From Merdivivens faecigallinarum (GTDB lineage Bacteria; Bacteroidota; Bacteroidia; Bacteroidales; UBA932), in contig JADILY010000051.1 in NCBI GenBank assembly GCA_017695055.1, forward strand, positions 1 to 7,768: a stretch of 7,768 bases of DNA, in the 5' to 3' direction. Positions 4,672 to 7,768 of the stretch are shown one piece after another. Position 1 is the stretch's first letter. Every line of letters starts with the position of its first letter. Below the pieces are notes generated by a model. It had not been told where the DNA came from and searched no databases. It saw only the letters and a list, made by a program, of their open reading frames with translations. The translations under genes were made by a program, and so were the position numbers.

Positions 4672-5916
4672 ATGAAACCGTTTTTCCGTTCATCCATTGT
4701 CGCTGCGATATCGCTTTTGTCTTTGCTTGCCGCCGTTTCCTGTAGTGGCGGAAAGGAGCCCGCTCGGAAACCTCTTCCCGAAGGGGCCGTGCCTTTCGTG
4801 TATTATCTGGACCACATTTATCTGTCTTCGTTTCTGGAGGACAGTACGGAGTGCGATATCGTTTTCGATACCGGAGCAGGCCTCGGCAGCCTTTACCTGT
4901 ATCTCGACAGTACTTTCCGCTCTGAATGCAGACCTGCCTTTCTCGATTCATCGAGGCTCACGATGGCCCTTTATGGCGGGGTGGGGGAAGACCGCTACCT
5001 TACGAAACTTTACAAGGATTCCACCGTGCTGGTTTCCGGAGGACTGGAGCTGCCGCATGCCGGTGTCCTGTTCGTAAATCTCAGGGATGTGCTGGGACGT
5101 AAGGCTGACGGAATCGCTGGCATAAGGCTGGACGGAAGCGCATGGGAAATCAACTACGAGAGGCATTATCTGAGAAAACTGGAGCGCGTGCAGGTGGATT
5201 CTCTTGGACTTGAGGGCTTTTCCGCCTTTCCGATGAAGATTGAGGACGGCCGTCTGCTCGTGTATTGCGACGTGCGTCTTTCCGACGGTGTCTCATCCGG
5301 AGGCTGGTTCATTCTCGATACGGGCAGCGGAGGTTCCATATTCTTTACGGCGGATGAAGCTGCGGCCAAAGGTTTCGGTTCCGCCGGAAAACCCGTATGC
5401 CGTTATGTGGGTGGCTCGCGGGGCCTTGGAGGGGAGACGGTTTCCTGTATCGCCGATGCGGAATATGCGGTTTTCGGAAATGATACTTTGCGGAACATAG
5501 GAATCGAGTGGTATGAAGGAAAGAACGGCGTAATGGCCGGAGGAAGTTATAAGGGCATCATAGGAAATGAATTATTGGAGCGTTACAATGTGGTCCTCGA
5601 TCTTCGGGATTCATTGATTTACCTACAGCGCAATCCGGCATACGAAGTTCCCCGGGATGGTAAACCGTGGGGTATCTCATTCGTGGACCGTACCGATATA
5701 GGCGATGCGTGGATTGCCAGTGCAATCCGTGTGGGAGGTCCGGCCGACGAGGCGGGTGTGGCGCCGGGCGATTCGGTGGTGTCCATAAACGGCAAACCGG
5801 TCACCGGGATGGATGTGGAAGAGGTCTATGCCGTCATGGACAGCCTTTCCGTGCTCGACCTCGTGTTAAAGGACGGCCGGGATGTGAAAAAACTGCGGAT
5901 TGTATGCGGGGAATGA
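4672..5916 (+). CDS. lipoprotein with tandem retropepsin-like domains and PDZ
   Basis: From ATG 4672 it has 414 residues; the in-frame TTG at 4651 is rejected because it lies in the promoter. The signal IVAAISLLSLLAAVSC ends at lipobox Cys24, so the product is a lipoprotein facing the periplasm or cell surface. There are two aspartic-protease active-site motifs: IVFDTGAG (Asp66) and FILDTGSG (Asp216). Each is followed by a hydrophobic-Gly segment (DGIAGIRL at 147; KGIIGNELLERYNVVLDLRD at 294-313). This suggests two retropepsin-like lobes in one chain, like a pepsin monomer. A PDZ domain fills about 332-412 (GGPADEAGVAPGDSVVSINGKPV), probably for substrate or partner binding. It is the first gene of the rightward cluster. 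The stop is 22 nt before the next gene. Substrate is unknown, and activity is inferred from the motifs. Confidence 0.85.
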   Translation: MKPFFRSSIVAAISLLSLLAAVSCSGGKEPARKPLPEGAVPFVYYLDHIYLSSFLEDSTECDIVFDTGAGLGSLYLYLDSTFRSECRPAFLDSSRLTMALYGGVGEDRYLTKLYKDSTVLVSGGLELPHAGVLFVNLRDVLGRKADGIAGIRLDGSAWEINYERHYLRKLERVQVDSLGLEGFSAFPMKIEDGRLLVYCDVRLSDGVSSGGWFILDTGSGGSIFFTADEAAAKGFGSAGKPVCRYVGGSRGLGGETVSCIADAEYAVFGNDTLRNIGIEWYEGKNGVMAGGSYKGIIGNELLERYNVVLDLRDSLIYLQRNPAYEVPRDGKPWGISFVDRTDIGDAWIASAIRVGGPADEAGVAPGDSVVSINGKPVTGMDVEEVYAVMDSLSVLDLVLKDGRDVKKLRIVCGE

Positions 5917-5942
5917 AAATCTGGAAAGTTTTAAAAATATGA
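5913..5942 (+). other. possible 9-codon coupling minicistron
   Basis: ATG at 5913 overlaps the protease stop (ATGA), reads MKIWKVLKI, and stops at TGA 5940-5942. That stop overlaps the start ATG (5939) of the nitroreductase, again as ATGA. A translating ribosome could pass from gene to gene through it. It may equally be chance in a 22-nt spacer. Confidence 0.25.
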
Positions 5943-6679
5943 AGACATTCGGTGAAAGAAGGAGTATAAGAAAATATCAGCCGCGGCCGGTTTCGGGAAA
6001 ATTGATAGAGGATATTGCCGCGGAGGCATCGTGTGCGGCCACCATGGGCAATATGCAGCTGTACAGCCTTGTGGTCACCTCCGATCCGGAGGTCAAGGCC
6101 CGCCTTGCCGAAGCCCACCATCACCAGCCGATGGTCGTCGAGGCACCGGCGGTGCTTACTTTCTGTGCCGACTTCAACCGTTTCTGCAAATGGTGCATGT
6201 TCCGGGATGCGGTTCCGGGCTATGGCAATTTTGTGTCTTTTTTCAATGCCGCTACCGATGCCATGCTTTTTGCGCAGGCGTTCTGTACCCTTGCCGAGGA
6301 AAAAGGGCTCGGGACTTGCGTGATAGGCACCACGGTGGACAATCCGCAGATGATTATCGACATTCTCGGGCTTCCGCGCCTCGTCTTTCCCGTACTTACC
6401 GTGGCCCTCGGTTATCCAGACGAATGCCCTGCGCAGACCGACAGGCTGCCGGTACAAGGCATAGTCCATCATGACAGGTACGCGGATTATCCGAAAGATG
6501 CAATCTACAGGATATATGCTGCAAAAGAGGCTCTGCCGGAAAGCAGGTATTTCGTCTCCCTGAATGGTACGGACAATCTTGCCCAGGTATTTACGCGATT
6601 CCGTTTTACCGAAAAGGACAACCTTTCAATGTCGGAAAAAATGATTGCGGCTCTGAAAAAGCAAGGATTTATTTATTAA
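5939..6679 (+). CDS. NfsA/FRP-like nitroreductase, cytoplasmic
   Basis: From ATG 5939 it has 246 residues and no signal peptide. A longer reading from TTG 5900 would overlap the protease gene and is not preferred. ERRSIRKYQPRPV (6-18) is the N-terminal FMN-phosphate-binding arginine/serine motif of the nitroreductase superfamily. NAATDAMLFAQAFCTLAEEKGLGTCVIGT (103-131) is the helix and glycine turn that line the flavin. LVFPVLTVALGYPDECPAQTDRLP (148-171) is the NfsA/FRP-type signature, with the flexible C-terminal extension typical of that subgroup. These enzymes use NAD(P)H to reduce quinones, flavins or nitro compounds. Cysteines are frequent (32, 76, 83, 86, 116, 127, 163), including CKWC at 83-86. 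The natural substrate is unknown. It sits 22 nt after the protease gene and 26 nt before a second nitroreductase. Confidence 0.85.
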   Translation: MKTFGERRSIRKYQPRPVSGKLIEDIAAEASCAATMGNMQLYSLVVTSDPEVKARLAEAHHHQPMVVEAPAVLTFCADFNRFCKWCMFRDAVPGYGNFVSFFNAATDAMLFAQAFCTLAEEKGLGTCVIGTTVDNPQMIIDILGLPRLVFPVLTVALGYPDECPAQTDRLPVQGIVHHDRYADYPKDAIYRIYAAKEALPESRYFVSLNGTDNLAQVFTRFRFTEKDNLSMSEKMIAALKKQGFIY

Positions 6680-6684
6680 ATTTG
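6677..6684 (+). promoter_or_regulatory. possible internal promoter -7 box
   Basis: TAAATTTG matches TAnnTTTG and includes the stop codon of the preceding gene. It lies 22 nt before the ATG at 6706. It would allow separate expression of the lipoprotein nitroreductase and transporter. The -33 element is not evident, and the match is short. Confidence 0.4.
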
Positions 6685-6705
6685 CTCCGATAAATATTAA
6701 TCGTT

Positions 6706-7350
6706 ATGAAGAAAATTTTTATTTTATTGTCTATGGCTTTAGTACTTCCGGTAATGTCGTGTAAGGAAAACACCCCGGCTTCCGATGCCGTGTCCGGGGC
6801 TTATGAAAATCCTGTAGTGGAGGCGATTATGGAAAGGCGCAGTGTCCGCAAATATCAGGACAGGCCAGTAGAGCGCGATTTGCTCATGCGTATCGCCGAA
6901 TGCGGCATCAATGCACCTAATGCCATGAACGCCCAGCAATGGGAAGTGCGCATTGTGGACAACAAGGAATGGATTCAGGGAATGAGCGACCTCCAGCTGT
7001 CTATGATGGATCCCCAGATGGTGGCCCAGATGAAGGCTGATCCGTCGTTCCGCAACGCTTTCCGCAACGGGACAGCATTGTTCGTCGTGGCTGTGAAACC
7101 GAGTCCGATGACTTTCATAGATGCGGGGCTCATGGGAGAAAACATCATGCTTGCGGCACATTCATTCGGCCTTGGCACCTGCTGCCTCGGTTCGTCCGCA
7201 AGGTTCCTTAACACTCCAGAAGCTGCTGAATGGTTGAAGGCCCTTCAGTTCAGCGAGGGATACGAAGTCCAGTATATCATTGCCGCCGGCTATCCTGACG
7301 AGCAGCCTCAGGCAAAACCGCGCAACAAGGAAGTAATCAGATTCATTTGA
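6706..7350 (+). CDS. lipoprotein nitroreductase
   Basis: This encodes 214 residues. KIFILLSMALVLPVMSC (3-19) is a lipoprotein signal with Cys19, followed by KEN. Nitroreductase motifs follow. MERRSVRKYQDRPV (42-55) binds FMN phosphate. INAPNAMNAQQWEVRIV (68-84) is the PSxxNxQPW-like segment. MGENIMLAAHSFGLGTCCLGS (143-163) is the flavin helix and turn. IAAGYPDEQPQAKPR (192-206) is the C-terminal strand and loop. The enzyme would be exported by Sec and anchored in the envelope, where FMN and NAD(P)H are not normally available, so its electron source is uncertain. It is a paralogue of the preceding cytoplasmic enzyme (RRSIRKYQPRPV versus RRSVRKYQDRPV) but from a shorter subgroup. The stop TGA overlaps the next start by one base (TGATG). 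Lipidation is well supported by the signal; surface exposure is only suggested by CKE. Confidence 0.8.
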   Translation: MKKIFILLSMALVLPVMSCKENTPASDAVSGAYENPVVEAIMERRSVRKYQDRPVERDLLMRIAECGINAPNAMNAQQWEVRIVDNKEWIQGMSDLQLSMMDPQMVAQMKADPSFRNAFRNGTALFVVAVKPSPMTFIDAGLMGENIMLAAHSFGLGTCCLGSSARFLNTPEAAEWLKALQFSEGYEVQYIIAAGYPDEQPQAKPRNKEVIRFI

Positions 7351-7768
7351 TGAGCCAGTTCTTCCTTGCCCTTTCAATGACGATGATAGCCGGCCTGTCC
7401 ACGCTGATAGGCTGGCTGATTTCGATTGTCCCCATATCGTCGGGGGAAAAAGGGGAAGGGCGCAGGAAGAAATTCCTTGCATTTTCTCTCGGGCTTTCGG
7501 CAGGTGTCATGGTCTATATTTCTTTCATGGAACTGATGCCTTCGGCGCTCGGCCTTATTTCGCCCCTATACGGCGATGGTTCCAAGGCTGACGACATCAT
7601 TGTGGCCCTTGCGTTTTTCGGAGGCATAGGCCTCTGTGCATTGATAGACCGCCTTGTGCCTTCGGAGGAAAACCCGCATGAGATTGCACATGAGAAAAAA
7701 CTCAAGAAAGTAGGCATAGCCACGGCGATTGCCATAACGATACACAATTTTCCTGAAGGAATCGCCAC
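7350..7768 (+). CDS. zupT: ZIP-family zinc/iron transporter, ZupT-like (partial)
   Basis: The ATG at 7350-7352 overlaps the previous stop as TGATG, and 139 codons are open to the window edge. Membrane segments lie at about residues 4-29, 42-70, 84-101 and 119-131. MVYISFMELMPSA (54-66) is the second-helix signature of the ZupT branch. A short cytoplasmic-type loop carries histidines (NPHEIAHEKK, 108-117). The ZIP family core motif HNFPEG is at 132-137, where His and Glu coordinate the transported metal. ZupT proteins take up Zn(II), Fe(II) and other divalent ions across the inner membrane. Intact members are about 250-270 residues, so roughly half is missing beyond the window. Translation is probably coupled to the nitroreductase. 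No Zur box was recognised upstream. Confidence 0.9.
   Translation, partial: MSQFFLALSMTMIAGLSTLIGWLISIVPISSGEKGEGRRKKFLAFSLGLSAGVMVYISFMELMPSALGLISPLYGDGSKADDIIVALAFFGGIGLCALIDRLVPSEENPHEIAHEKKLKKVGIATAIAITIHNFPEGIA

Noticed and set aside
5834..6472. 212-codon minus-strand reading frame
   Set aside because: It is antisense to the nitroreductase and protease genes, both of which have clear motifs.
1..7768. CRISPR array
   Set aside because: No regularly spaced repeats were found; the only tandem repeat is a single 12-bp pair.

Overview
The window looks like a Bacteroidales chromosome (Bacteroides, Parabacteroides or a relative). Evidence: several TAnnTTTG -7 promoter boxes of the Bacteroidetes type, genes without clear Shine-Dalgarno sequences, Bacteroidetes-type lipoproteins, a DUF4932-like protein and a C39-type peptide exporter. 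The assignment rests on motif recognition; no search was run.

The left third (1-3090) is accessory and partly decayed. On the minus strand, an 80-residue orphan gene is followed by a 48-codon fragment of a C39-peptidase ABC transporter. That fragment runs, in another frame, straight into the C-terminal half of an HlyD-type membrane fusion protein. This looks like an internal deletion that removed most of a two-gene bacteriocin/RiPP exporter. Divergent from it lies a secreted protein with a carboxypeptidase-regulatory-like domain (917-1720). Next comes a structured intergenic region (about 1814-1945) with three or four hairpins ending in an intrinsic terminator. About 370 bp further on is an Abi_2 (AbiD/AbiF-type abortive infection) gene with a good promoter, truncated to 98 codons. 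Just beyond it is a 460-bp remnant of an IS5-family element with 19-bp terminal inverted repeats and an internally deleted transposase. The RNA-plus-Abi_2 arrangement resembles the known abiF RNA association, which makes this the most interesting part of the window.

The right part (3090-7768) is intact. A secreted DUF4932-like protein with an HExxH motif reads leftward and ends at a clear terminator. It shares a compact divergent promoter region with a rightward cluster: a lipoprotein with two aspartic-protease DTG motifs plus a PDZ domain, a cytoplasmic NfsA/FRP-like nitroreductase, a second nitroreductase carrying a lipoprotein signal, and a ZupT-like zinc/iron transporter cut by the window end. 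The cluster is tightly packed (22 nt, 26 nt and a 1-nt TGATG overlap), with a possible extra promoter before the second nitroreductase. It suggests a cell-envelope proteolysis, redox and metal uptake unit, but the functional link is inference.
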